From NCBI GenBank assembly GCA_029964075.1, contig CM057149.1, positions 3,978,465-4,042,464 on the forward strand: 64,000 bases of DNA, given 5' to 3'. Shown here piece after piece: positions 1 to 11,275 of this stretch (the first letter of the stretch is position 1; every line of letters begins with the position of its first letter). Under the pieces are notes generated by a model that saw only the letters and a program-made list of their open reading frames with translations, ran no database searches and was not told the DNA's origin. This DNA comes from Patiria pectinifera (lineage: Eukaryota > Echinodermata > Asteroidea > Valvatida > Asterinidae). The position numbers and the translations under genes are program-made.

Positions 1-1
1 A

Positions 2-925
2 ACCCGTACCAGCCCCTATCATCCTCAGGGCAACGGGCAGACGGAAAGATTTAACCGGACGCTATGCTCCCTCATAAAATCTCTCGAGGTCAAAGATCGT
101 AAACGGTGGCCAGAGCTGCTCTCACACATTTGCTACATGTATAATTCCACACCTCACAGCGTGACGGGGTTTGCTCCCTATACACTGCTGTTTGGACGTG
201 AGCCGACTATCCCCCTGGATCACCTGATCAACAATACTAAACATGAATGCAGTGAGGATTATGTCCAGGAACAAGCTAGACTTGTTCAGAGAGCATACGA
301 CATCGCCAAAGATCGTATGATCAAAGCGGCAGATTCTAACAAACGGCACTATGACCGCCGTCGCGAACCTGAACCCCTGAAAGTGGGAAGTAAAGTTCTT
401 GTGAAAAAATGTGCGTTCACTGAGAGGCATAAGCTGAGTGACGTCTTTCACGAGGAACAGTATGTTGTTGTTGACTGCAATCCGGAGGGTGATCTTTTTG
501 CCGTTCGTCCGATTCTGGGAGGCCCTAAGAGATGGCTCAACAGAAAGCTACTTCTGTTGGACCCTCGTGATGAAGTTGATGAGGAAGGGCGGGGCTTAGA
601 TCACGTGTTACCAGAGGTTGATTGTTCTTCAGATGATGATGGGACCAATGGTCCTGATTCTAGTGAGAGTGGGTCTGAGGACGAGACTTCATCAGACGAA
701 GACCTGTTACTTATTCCATCCGATCTTTTTGTACCCCCTCCCCAGGGTGGTGGTAGACAGCGGCCAAGATCAGGTGCTCAGCCATCCAGTGGGGATTGTC
801 CTAGTGATCTTAAGCGAGAACCCTCGACAGAGCCATCTGCCAGAGGGTCTGGTGGAACACTTAGGAGATCAAAGCGCATTGCTCGGAAAAGGGACCAGCG
901 GAACTGGCCTGACCCTATCACTTAG
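2..925 (+). CDS. Ty3/gypsy-type integrase, C-terminal part (partial at left edge)
   Basis: The frame is open from base 2 to the stop at 923-925, so the gene enters from the left edge. Near its start it reads YHPQGNGQTERFNRTL, the block around the last catalytic Glu of the DDE integrase core in Ty3/gypsy and related elements. The rest of the core follows (FAPYTLLFGREP) and then an SH3/GPY-F-like stretch (HKLSDVFHEEQYVVV, ending WLNRKLLLL). The tail is long, acidic and Ser-rich, and ends in a basic RRSKRIARKR cluster that could act as a chromatin or nuclear targeting tail. Integrase joins reverse-transcribed element DNA to the host genome. Protease, RT and RNase H would lie to the left, outside the window. 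There is no stop or frameshift in the visible part, so the copy may be young. The family is clear; the exact clade is not. Confidence 0.85.
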   Translation, partial: TRTSPYHPQGNGQTERFNRTLCSLIKSLEVKDRKRWPELLSHICYMYNSTPHSVTGFAPYTLLFGREPTIPLDHLINNTKHECSEDYVQEQARLVQRAYDIAKDRMIKAADSNKRHYDRRREPEPLKVGSKVLVKKCAFTERHKLSDVFHEEQYVVVDCNPEGDLFAVRPILGGPKRWLNRKLLLLDPRDEVDEEGRGLDHVLPEVDCSSDDDGTNGPDSSESGSEDETSSDEDLLLIPSDLFVPPPQGGGRQRPRSGAQPSSGDCPSDLKREPSTEPSARGSGGTLRRSKRIARKRDQRNWPDPIT

Positions 926-958
926 TGCAGAGGCTGCCTGGCAGTTTGCAGGACGTGG

Positions 959-1680
959 TGTAACGCCTCCTCTGGTGGGTATTCATAGGGCTTGAGTAAG
1001 GTTCGTGTGTTTTGCCCGCCGTTTACGACCTAATTGTTTTCTTGAAATGTTGTGGTTTATGTAGTTGTTGACTGCCAGCCATCGTAACAAACGGAAACAG
1101 ATTTTGCGGCTCTTCTTTTACCATAAATGCTTTAGGAGTTCTAATTGTTGAAAGAATGTTTGGACCATTGGGGTACCCAATGGCACTACAGAAATAATTA
1201 CAAGAATTACATTCTTTAAGTACGGCTGATATGGTAGTTTTACATTCTATCATGCGTTTACATGTCGTCATATGAAATGATTTGTTTCAATTTGAACCAT
1301 TTATGGTAACCTATTCCGGGTATTCTCTGCTTTTGGGTTTTCGTCATTAACCTGCTGGCGTTTTTTTCACCGAGTGTTTTGTGGGGAGCCGTCCTACACA
1401 GATGCTGCTTGGCAACCCGATCTGCTTGGACGACTTGTGGCGTGTTTTCCCCACACAAACACTGGTTCTATCTGTCTATTACCGCAATTATTTCAGCTTA
1501 TTCCTCGAAATGTCATATGATTCTATCAAACAGTTTTATATTGTGTTCTGAATTGTTAACAAGGTTATATTGAGGGCGCCTTGTGGGCAGCCGGTGTAAA
1601 AATTTTGCTCTCTTTCTAGTGTCGCTTTTTATGTGTTTTATGACTTTTTAAAATCTATTTAGTACTCTATTTGCTGTTAC
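959..1680 (+). mobile_element. Candidate 3' LTR of the gypsy element
   Basis: The sequence after the integrase stop starts TGTAACG at 959, a common start for gypsy LTRs. A near-inverse TGTTAC lies at 1675-1680, just before the CR1-like element. It holds no gene-like ORF. The polypurine tract is weak (GCAGGACGTGG), no clear polyadenylation signal was seen, and the 5' LTR is outside the window, so the limits are inferred only. Confidence 0.3.
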
Positions 1681-1727
1681 GTGAAGCTCTGTACCTGAAG
1701 AAGTGATTGTATCATAAAGTTGAGTGA

Positions 1728-3033
1728 GTGTTTGCTGAATATCTGGATTTTTGCAACATTTTCAAACAACTTGAAGTGTCCCAAGGTGCATGCCGTCTCA
1801 CGTTACGGACCAGTGCCTACGGTATTTCTCCAGACAATAAAAGAACAATGATGTGGAATTCCAAGACAAGGGCGTATCTGGCTTTTTTAGCCATACTGTT
1901 TGTATACGAGTATGGCTTCTACAACAGCATGTCAAGTCTACAAATTGTCTACAAGACCCAACTGAATCCCACCTTCAGGCGCCGGCTCTTTGGATCCCAA
2001 CTGTTATATTACAACAATGCAAGTGCAACATTCCGCCAACAATTACTAGTATGCGGCGATATCAACCCAAACCCTGGACCTGAACCTCGTAACAAACCTT
2101 ACCATGACCATACAACGACAATGACTTCAACCAGAATCCAGTATTCGAGAAGTGAACTACTGAACTTCAGTAACGTCAGCCACCTACTTTCAGGGTCCGA
2201 GTGGGCAACGTTGAAGGCCTTAAACATCTGTAAGATACAACCCACCCGAAGAGGATGCCCTGCCGGAGTAAAAACCAAAGGTCAACACATTCCAGTGATC
2301 GTCCGTCCCAGACAACACCATGGTGAAAACACGGTCAGAAAGACCGCATCCAATTTGGTAAACATTGATATTTCTGTCACACCGGTAACTGAACCTAAGA
2401 ACATACACCTCCCTTCGGTCATATTACTAAATGCCAGATCCCTTGTTCAACACATAGATGAACTTCAGATAATGTTGAAGGCCAATAATATTGATGTAGC
2501 GGCCGTCACAGAGACTTGGTTCCCGCCCAATGTTGAGAGTAGCTACTTCTCATTCCCACATTACAAACTGTATAGCAAACCTAGGGAAAACAAACGAGGA
2601 GGAGGTCTAGCTTTATATATACGTGAAAACATCCCAACCAGGCAATTGTCGGAAATCGATGTGCCGAATGAGCTTGAGACATTATGGGTGTGGGCGCGAC
2701 CGAGTCGCCTACCCAGATCAACCACAGGCGTAATTCTTTGCGTAGTTTATCACCCTCCAGCTTCACCGTACGATGCAGAACTGACAGATCACTTATCTAC
2801 ATCACTAGACATCTTGCACAACAAGTATCCTGCTGCGGGTGTCATCTTGTTGGGGGACTTTAACAAGTTTGACACCAATAATCGTTGTCGGTTAGGCGGC
2901 CTTGTACAAACAGTTGACAAACCTACAAGAGGGCAAGCAACTTTGGACAAGATTATATCCAATATTGACCAACACTACATCCAACCACAGATATCAACCC
3001 CTATTGGCTTGAGTGATCACAATTCTGTGTTAT
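1728..3033 (+). pseudogene. CR1-like ORF, leader and endonuclease part with 2A-like motif
   Basis: The frame is open up to the hAT-like insertion at 3034. Residues of about 45-110 form a hydrophobic leader (AYLAFLAILFVYEYGFY), followed by CGDINPNPGP at 2052-2081. This matches the NPGP core of 2A ribosome-skipping peptides known from CR1-type LINEs of marine animals, although the usual acidic residue before xNPGP is Asn here. The endonuclease domain follows: LLNARSL, AVTETWF, RGGGLALYIRE, VVYHPP, LLGDFNKF and GLSDHN, the standard order of Mg-binding and catalytic blocks in LINE endonucleases. This domain nicks target DNA to prime reverse transcription. The part has no internal stop, but the gene is broken by the insert and by downstream frameshifts. 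Confidence 0.85.
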
Positions 3034-3536
3034 CAGTGGCGGAGATTTCTTGTTACAGGTGGGGGGGGGGATGATTTTTGAAAGGCCATCCTTGTGTGGA
3101 AGGCCCCCTGGTGGGTTGCAGGCGCAAAGCCCTTGCTAGGGGTTGAGGTAACACCCCCCCCCCGGAGCCCCTGGGGTTTACACAATTCTAGGTGCAAAAT
3201 GGTGTAAAAATTCCACCTTTTCTTGAGCTTGAATTGCAATAAATGACTATAATTAACACCTTCAAGCATTAACAAATACAAAAGATCTTCAAAACTAAAA
3301 TGTCTCATCCAATGTATTTGGAAGTGTAGACCTAAGCTATCTTTGCACAATGGACCTCTGGTCACCTAGCAACACAAATATTGCCTATGCATAATTTTAA
3401 GTATAATTATTTACAAAATAATTAATGCAAAATAATGCCTAGATGCATTTTAGTAAGGTATGATTAGAATTTGATTTGGTCTACACTCTACAAAAAGTAT
3501 GAAAACATATGGTGGACAATGATGTATACCTGACGA

Positions 3537-4271
3537 CAGTGGCGTAGCCAGGAATTTTTCAGTGGGGGCGCTGGGGGCTGGAACATTTCATGGGGGCGTC
3601 ATGTAGGGGTGTCAATCGCTTCTCAAAAGTGGGGGGGGGGGGGACATACCTTGATCAGAATTGATGCGAGCGCGAAGCCCTTACGGCTTGGGGGTTCGGT
3701 GTCCGCCTAAGGGCCCCGAAAAAAAATGGATTCTAGATGATCTGTGGTGTGATCTGAAGCAATTTCTTACCACTTTCCTCCATGCTTTAACTAATATTTT
3801 CTTAGCAAAAGATAATTATTTGAACATCGTTTTCGAGGTTGGAGTCATTGAATCAGCTACCAGAATTCTGAGCTATAGGCGTGGGGTTCGGGGCCCGCTT
3901 AAGGGCCCCGAAAATTTTTGGATTCTAAATGCTCTGTGGTGCTATCTGAGGCAATTTCTGACCACTTTAACTAATATTTTCTAAGCGAAAGATACATTGT
4001 AGTACATCATAGGGCCCTGTAAATGAGACACGAGTTCAAAAGTCGGGGGGGGGGGGCATTTGATATTGTCCCCCACCCCTCAAAGGGGGGGGGGGACCAG
4101 TCCCCCTGTCCCGCCAGGATTGACGCCCATTGCGTCATGTAGATCAATGATAATTTTTTTAGAAACTCAAAATCTCAGTGGAGGGGGGGAGGGGGCGACT
4201 GGGGGGCGACTGGGGGGCGACAAGGTTTCATGGGGGGCTGTCGCCCCCCCCCCCCCGTGGCTACGCCACTG
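3537..4271. mobile_element. Nested non-autonomous element with CAGTGGCGTAGCCA ends
   Basis: It starts CAGTGGCGTAGCCAGGA and ends with the inverse TGGCTACGCCACTG, inside the larger hAT-like element. It holds poly-G/poly-C tracts and no transposase. The flanks (CCTGACGA and ATTTCAAG) do not match, so either an end is misplaced or the copy has been rearranged. Two internal blocks around 3700-3780 and 3900-3985 are diverged repeats of each other. Confidence 0.6.
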
Positions 4272-4554
4272 ATTTCAAGGAATTTTAATTGGTCTGTTAT
4301 TATTATTTAGCTTATATGAATGGAGGAAAAAGTTTGTGCGTGGCAGATTCGCGTGATATCGCTGACTGAAACTGTGTGACCCACGGACCACCTGTCTATA
4401 ATACGTGTTCCGTGGTGTGAGCGAGCAGTGCAGTGGATGTTAATACGCATTTTAGATTATCATTATGCGCTATGTCACGCCGGTTGTCAGCTTACTGGTC
4501 CTCGGTCGCCGGTCGAAGGGTCGTTTCTCAGTGGTCGTCATGTGGATCATTCGC

Positions 4555-4683
4555 GACTATTTAGATTTAGATCAATCATAATTTGTTTAGGAACTCAAAA
4601 TCTCAGTGGGGGACTGGGGGGAGACAAGGTTTCATGGGGGCGGTCGCCCCCCCCCCCCCCGCCCAACCGGTGGCTACGCCACT
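4555..4683. repeat. Second copy of the right end of the nested element
   Basis: The stretch repeats 4135-4270 (shared AACTCAAAATCTCAGTGG, then ACAAGGTTTCATGGGGG and the GTGGCTACGCCACT end). It suggests a second truncated insertion or a duplication. Between 4272 and 4554 no gene is seen. From 4745 to 4855 a short motif GCGGCTTATA recurs four times. Confidence 0.5.
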
Positions 4684-5076
4684 CCATGCATGAGAGAGTT
4701 GTTGCGGCGGTCCTGTTTATAATCCTCTGCTAATGAATACATGTACATAAAATGGTGCGGCTTATACGATGGTGCGGCTTATACGCTGTGGCCTGAATCT
4801 TATTCTGAAGTTTTTGGAGCGCTGCGGCTTATACACAGGGCGGCTTATATTCCGAAAATTACGATAACCGAACGACAATTGCACTTGCTGGGCTGCGTGG
4901 TACGGTGTTGGCCTGTCAAGGGGTATTGGCAAGTTATGGACCCTGCCCAAATTAGTACGCCTGCCTTGAAAAAAGTGGGGGGGGGGGGGGGTTGATTACA
5001 TTGGTCATCCCCCCTGGTCAAAAGGTGGGGGGATATATCCCCCCATCCCCCCGGGATCTCCGCCCATGTGTGTTAT

Positions 5077-7227
5077 GGTTCCCTAAAGTGTATCAGGATC
5101 ATCGAAACATCACTTTTCGCAGAGTTGTGCGGCCAGTAAAGAACTCGGATAAATTGGCATTTGGCCGATGGATAATTGATCATGATTGGAGAGAGGTAAC
5201 GTCAGCTGAATCACCAAATCACAAGACTGATGCATTCTATGAAACCCTTTTAGCAGCAATGGATCGATTTTTCCCAGCAAAAACAGTTTCCGTCCACGCT
5301 GAAGACCAACCATGGATGAATCCCGAGCTCAAGGCACTCGTCATCAAAAGACAAAAAGCATTTTCGGATGGCAAAACTTACCTTTGGAGATTCCTGCGAA
5401 ACAAGTTTCAAGACTTATAAAACAATCGAAACGAGAATTCTACAAGAAGAGCGTGAGACACCTTTTATTTCTTCTTATCCCAGAGATTGGCATAAAGAAA
5501 TCAAGAAACTAACCGGTCTGAATAAAAAAACAAAGATTCATTTACCTGAGTCTGCAAAGTATTCTGGGAAAGAGATTGCTTCGCAGATCAACGAACATTT
5601 TCTGTCTGTTGCAATTGATATCCCCTGTCTGGATTCCAGTAGTGTACCGGCATACTTACCACCAGATACTCCAGTGCCAACCGTGTCTCCACAAGATGTG
5701 TATTACAAACTGAAGAAGGTGAAACTGTACAAGAGTGGTGGTCCGGACTCAATCCCATCATGGCTGATTAAAGAGTTCGCCTATGAACTGTGCCTTCCTT
5801 TGTCTAACATTTTTAATTGTTCATTGAGTGAAGGTATTGTTCCGGGGATATGGAAATCTGTTTATGTTGTGCCAGTGCCGAAGTGCCAACCCCGCACAAT
5901 ACCTAATCTCCGACCTATCTCCCTTACTTGTGTCTTTGCGAAAGTCTTTGAAGACTTTGTAACAAGCTGGATCAAAACTGATATCAATTGTTCTTTGGAC
6001 AAACAACAGTTCGACACCCTTAAGGATGCCTCAACCACTCATAACATGATAAAACTGTTAGATAAAGTATATAGTGATACTGACATATCAAAAAATATCT
6101 ACTGTAATTGTTGCAACAGATTTTTCCAAAGCATTTGATCGTGTTGACCATAACATTGTCATTTCCAAATTCATAAGTTTAGGTGTTCGACGATCCATTA
6201 TTCCTTGGATATGTAGCTTTTCGTCTTATCGTACCCAAGCTGTTTGTTACCAAAATGAGTTATCCGAATGGCGGTCAATACATGCAGGCATTCCACAAGG
6301 TACTAAACTAGGACCTGTTGATTTCTTGGCTATGATTAACGATGCTGGATCCAATTCACCTGATGTTACGCATTATAAATATGTGGATGACTTAACATTG
6401 TGTCAGACTTTCAGTAACGTAAATCAATCCAGCTCGATGCAAATTGAACTTGACAGGCTAAATCAATGGGCATTTGATAATAATATGAAATTAAACCCCA
6501 CTAAATGCCAGGCTATGACTGTGTGTTTTAAGAAGAATCCAATCAACCCTCCTGATCTTCAAATAGGTGCCTCAGTCCTTGGTCAATCAAATTGTGTGAA
6601 AATTCTTGGTGTTTACATTCAAAACAATCTGAGATGGGACACCCAGGTGACTACAATGTGCAATTCCTTTAACCGCAGACTGTACTTCTTACGCCAACTT
6701 AAACGCTGTGGTCTACCCATTGATGACTTGGTCGCTGTTTACATGCAGTACGTAAGACCCACTGCTGAGTATGCATGTCCTGTTTGGCATTCTGGATTGA
6801 CAAAGGAACAAAGGGAATCGCTCGAAAAATTACAAAAAAAAGTGCATTTCGCACATTCCTTTCCATTAATGTTTGCGAGCACGTTCCCTATGACCTTATG
6901 TCTAATAGGATACAAATCCCCTCTCTCCAGGAAAGACGTGATCATCTCTGTTTAAATTTAGGTAAAAACCTTCTCTCATCTCATAAATACCGTGACTGGC
7001 TCCCACCCAAAAGATCAAACAACCTCCGCAATACCAACACCCTGTCAATCCCTCGATGTCGAACCAAACGATACAAGAATAGTGCAATCCCATTTTTAAC
7101 CAATCGTCTTAATGAACAACTAAGCTCTACGTCTCACACCCAGGTGATGTTTATCTTCATTTATTTACTGTTTTTTCGTAATCTGAGCAATCCATTTCTC
7201 CATGTTTGTTTTCCCAACTGTTTTTAA
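5077..7227 (+). pseudogene. CR1-like reverse transcriptase part, frameshifted
   Basis: This is the continuation of the LINE ORF after the hAT-like insert. Spread over three frames are a linker (PWMNPELKALVIKRQKAF), the RT fingers (GPDSIPSWLIKEF, LRPISLTCVFAKVFEDF), TDFSKAFDRVDHN, GIPQGTKLGP and the catalytic KYVDDLTL, then the thumb (MKLNPTKCQAM, KILGVYI) and a C-terminal stretch ending near 7140. Frame changes fall near 5405, 5460, 6105 and 6835. The catalytic YVDD is intact, but the protein cannot be made in one piece. In the living family this enzyme copies LINE RNA at the nicked target. Confidence 0.85.
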
Positions 7228-7475
7228 TCAACTGTTTTTAGTCATTTTTTTTTTAAATTTGTTTTTATTGTGTACTCACCATTCTTGTTGTTACATGCAA
7301 TATGTTTTAACTCTCATTATAACTTTTTTCCGGTCTAATAATTTTATTGTAATACATACAGTTTTTACCTCTGTCTATTTAAAAAAAAAAATGTTTTCCA
7401 ATGTAAACCTGCCCACAATTTAGCCTTCGGGCTGCGACGGAAGAGTAAAATAAGCCATTTAATAATAAATAAAAT

Positions 7476-7915
7476 AATATTATTTAAATATGTGATATTA
7501 ATATTGTGATTTTTCTGGTACTTCAAATGAAGTTTTTTAATTGTTGGTAAAGTAAAAGGAAATTATATCTATGTATCTACTTACATCCTAAACGTTTTGA
7601 ATCTGAGTGGGAAGTAGTATTACTGGTTAATGTTTGATGGCAACTATACTTTACTTTGAAAAATGTAATATTGCCATGGAAACAATCTAAAGATTTCAAT
7701 GAACATTTTCTAGCAGTGTATTAATTAATTTACATAAAACTGCAAATGCTAAATTAAATATAAAATATAAATATTATACAATGTGTAAAATTTTAAATAA
7801 AATATTAAGGACTCCTGAACCCAAATGGAGATTGGTTGTTTCAGTTAGATGTGTATTCATTTTGAGTTCGAGTAACGCAAGTCCATAAATCAGATTATTT
7901 ATTGATCTCTATATA
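7476..7915. other. A/T-rich stretch with no gene seen
   Basis: This lies between the LINE tail and the first duplicated block. It is very A/T-rich, with short TTAATTAATT and AAATATAAAATA runs. No ORF, RNA gene or clear element ends were seen. Confidence 0.5.
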
Positions 7916-8896
7916 TCTATTGCCCAGTCTCACTCATGCGTAACATGTCCTTGTCCCCATTATGTACTTTTGTCCTTGTGCCAGTATATTTTTTCGTTTT
8001 TGTCTTCATAGGGAAGGGGAACAAAAAGCAATTGCTTCTCATTTTTCCTGCATGTTAACATCACTTCATTATTTATTTATTATATATTGCTATAGACAAA
8101 ATATTTCTTTTGAACAAGTTGCAGAGTATGACGAGTATTGTTATCACATTTTTCAATGATGTTGACATAAAATATATGTATCTGAAATGAAATTATTGCT
8201 TATACTGGGGTAGTGCCAACAAAACTATGAAAACACAAACACAATCAATAGTTCTCTATTAATTAGTGAAACAAATAGTCCTATAGCTGATACTGTCTTT
8301 GCAATTGTACATAAAGTTAACATTCACCAGTCAGAAGAGATAAACGTGCAACAACTATATATGATTAAAAGCTAGGATTAATTATATTTCAAATCCCCAC
8401 AAGGAAACTTGCAAGTATTCGGTGCAAGTATTTGGTGAATACTTATGAATAAATGGATAAATTATCAAACTAATTAAGAAAGAATACTCTAAGCACTAAT
8501 AATAAAATTGACATCTAAAACAATTATTTACGATAAAGGCAAATTTATAAAACAGCAACATGATTTATAAAAAAAAAGTCATAGGAAAACAGAAGGGAAT
8601 TCGGGAACTCGCCTATTGCAGAATAAAAACGGTATGAACATGACTGTCCGCAGGCTGAAGTCAGAATGCCCTCGATAACTTACTTGAGGCCTGTCACGAA
8701 TTTGACAGGGCAAGAAGCTAGATCGATTTCAAGACAAGCGCTATATATAATAGCCACAATTAATGGAATAATTGACGGAAATGGCTGGCCAACCCCTGTC
8801 TTCCCCAAAAAAGGGAAGTTTCGGTGTTGTGACATATATATTTGCAAAATAAATGCACGTGCTTTCCTTGACCTTTTTTTCCCATTTAATTTCCAG

Positions 8897-8917
8897 GAAT
8901 GAGGGTAATAGGAACAG
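8897..8917 (+). CDS. Candidate 21-nt microexon, copy 1
   Basis: The block is bounded by TTTAATTTCCAG and GTAAGTTGCC, a textbook acceptor and donor. Read with two leading bases it starts with an ATG and ends in codon phase 1, which matches the phase needed by the exon at 18671. It could therefore be an alternative first coding exon (M-R-V-I-G-T then G-L-P) of the Roc-COR gene. No transcript evidence exists here. Confidence 0.3.
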
Positions 8918-10740
8918 GTAAGTTGCCTTGTCTTCTCTAAACTTTCAATTGGGGAACAGTTTTATGTCCTTTTCAAACTGGTTCAAACGCTGGCAAAGGG
9001 TACTGTACGTGTTTACTGTCATCGTGTGTAAACCATGAACTTGAGCATTTACTGATCGTTTCCCATTATATTCATGTATAACACAAAAAACTAAAACAAA
9101 ATTGACTTGTGAACTGACAAATTGAAGATATATCATGTCTAAAGTGAAGGAACACGATTTTGGGGGAGTAAGGTATGCTTTTTACACAGAGGGGTTCTTG
9201 GTCACATGGGTCGGAATCAAGGAAAAACTCACAGAGACGGATTCTACGGTAGTATTCCGTGAGATCTTGGTTGAGCTCTGGCTGATTCACAGAACGGAGA
9301 GTTAAACAAAAGTTAATACCCCTGGAGAGAAATTTATGTTCAGCGTCAGATATGGATGAGGAGGAAGGTTAACTACGGTATTGGAAAGAGGTGGTTAGTT
9401 GCCCTTTTGGCAAATCATATTAATGACTTCTCCAGCCACTGTCGCATAGTTCTTACATCATAAAATAAAGGTTAGCTTGAGCATACTTCCCCTTTAATTG
9501 CCAATTCGAATATTTTAAAACACGGTGATATTTTTTTTTTCTTTTTGGCTAAATTTATTTATTCAATACACTCGTAATTTATTACCACAAAAAAGTGAAG
9601 CCTTCTTTTTACCTAGTTCTTTAGTTCACACTCACCAGACTTTTGGTTCAGGTAAAGGGATCTTTTTTGTGAAACCAAGTAGAACTGAGTTTTTTAAAAG
9701 AGTGTCTTTCATAAATGGGCCCTCTGCTGGAATGGTTTAAATACAGAACTTAAACAGTCAGCAAGTTTTTCATCTTTTGGTAATAAAACTAAAGAATACT
9801 ATTGCTGATTTATACAACACTCAATATATTCGCATCTCTTCATATTTTATTACATCAAATTTACATCTATTGCCCGGTGTCACTCATGCATAACATGTCC
9901 TTGTCCCCATTATTTGTATGTACTTTTGTCCTTGTGCCAGTATATTCTTTTGTTTTTGTCTACATAGGGGTGGGGAACAAAAAGCAATTGCTTCTTCCTT
10001 TTCTTACATGTTAACATCTCTTCATTATTTGTTCATTATACATTGCTACAGACAAAATATTTCTTTTGAACAAGTTATAGAGTATGACGAGCATTGTTAT
10101 CACATTTTTCAATGATGTTGACATAAAATATATGTATCTGTAATTAAATCAATGGAATGAACTTATTGTTTGTACTGGAGTAGTACCAACAAAACTATAA
10201 GAACACAAACACAATCAATAGTTCTCTATCAAGTTTCAAGTGATGGATCAAGATTTGTTTGGCAGTAAGGTATACTTTTACACAAAGGGGTTCTTGGTCA
10301 CATGGGTCGGAATCAAGGAAAACTCAGACGGATTCTAGTATTCCCCACTGTCGTATGTAATTCCAGCGACTTTGGATTTACTCATTAGTTAGGTGCTTGT
10401 ATACTGTATACTGAAGAAATAAATGTACAATATCGGTTTAAAACAATAATGTTCGATGAAGGCAACTCGCCTATTTCAGAATAAAACGGTATGAACATGA
10501 CTGGCCGCAGGCTGAAGTCAGAATGCCCTCAACCACCTACATGAAGCCCATCCCGAATTTGACAGGTAAAGAAGCTAGATCGAGTCTCAACCAGGCGCTA
10601 TATTTTATAGTTGGCCACAATTAATGGAATAATTGATGAAAATGGCAGGCGACCCCTGTACATCCAAAAAAGAGCAGTCTTGCTCGTGTGACATATATAT
10701 GTGCCAAAAATGCAGGTGCTTTTCTTAACCTTTTTTTTTT

Positions 10741-10775
10741 GTTTGAACTTTCTGAGAAAGATAAGTTTCCTTTGT
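10741..10775 (+). pseudogene. Degenerate counterpart of the microexon
   Basis: At the matching place in the second unit the sequence reads CTGAGAAAGATAAGTTTCC. The acceptor is gone and the donor GT is AT, so this copy cannot be spliced as in units 1 and 4. Confidence 0.35.
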
Positions 10776-10994
10776 GTTTAACTTGAAGTACAGTTTATGT
10801 CCTATTGAAATTGGTAAACATATACTACCAAAGTGCACTGTATAAGTTTATTTTCATCATTTGTTAATCATGAACTTGAGCATCACCGATCGTTTCCAAT
10901 TATATATATGTACCAACCTTAACAGTGACTTGTGGAATGACAGAAAATATAAAGTCTCAAGAGATGCTACACGATTTTGGGAGTTTGTCTTACA

Positions 10995-11275
10995 TTCACT
11001 ATGTGGACTTGTGAACAAAAGATGTCCACATAATGCAGGTTGTGTTGACGTTATGTGGACTAAGCCGTGTCCACATAACGTTTCGCCCTCTCTGGAAAAC
11101 GGGTTTAGAGGCATTTTGGGGTTAGGTTTATCCGTGGCAGAATGAAGAGAAACACTATAGAGAATCATAGAAAAAAAATTGGGTTGAAAGAGTTTTCACA
11201 GTTTAAGTAAAGTATTTTTTTGTACCGAGTTTTCTTAACTACACGAAAACAAAGGAATGTCCACATAGCGTATGT
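10995..11275. repeat. Cluster of GTCCACATAA motifs in both orientations
   Basis: ATGTGGAC or its inverse GTCCACAT occurs five times: about 11001, 11028, 11056, 11071 and 11260. Three of these lie within 90 bases as alternating inverted pairs. It could be a protein-binding cluster or a decayed palindromic repeat. Confidence 0.4.

Larger units (their letters stand above)
3034..5068. mobile_element. hAT-like non-autonomous DNA transposon inside the LINE
   Basis: Termini are CAGTGGCGGAGAT on the left and, inverted, CATGGGCGGAGAT on the right. The element is flanked by a perfect 8-bp duplication TGTGTTAT (3026-3033 and 5069-5076). An 8-bp duplication with CA-starting ends fits the hAT superfamily. 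The interior has no transposase; it is made of G/C homopolymer runs and other nested repeats. Confidence 0.8.
1728..7475 (+). mobile_element. CR1-like non-LTR retrotransposon, interrupted
   Basis: This LINE carries an N-terminal leader, an AP-type endonuclease and a reverse transcriptase, and ends in an A/T-rich tail (TTTAATAATAAATAAAATAATA) near 7460. It is split by a 2035-bp DNA transposon at 3034-5068; removing that insert restores the frame across the endonuclease/RT junction. The RT half has at least four frameshifts, so the copy is dead. The 5' limit is uncertain: 1728 is the first start codon of the open frame, and untranslated sequence may reach back to about 1681. Confidence 0.8.
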
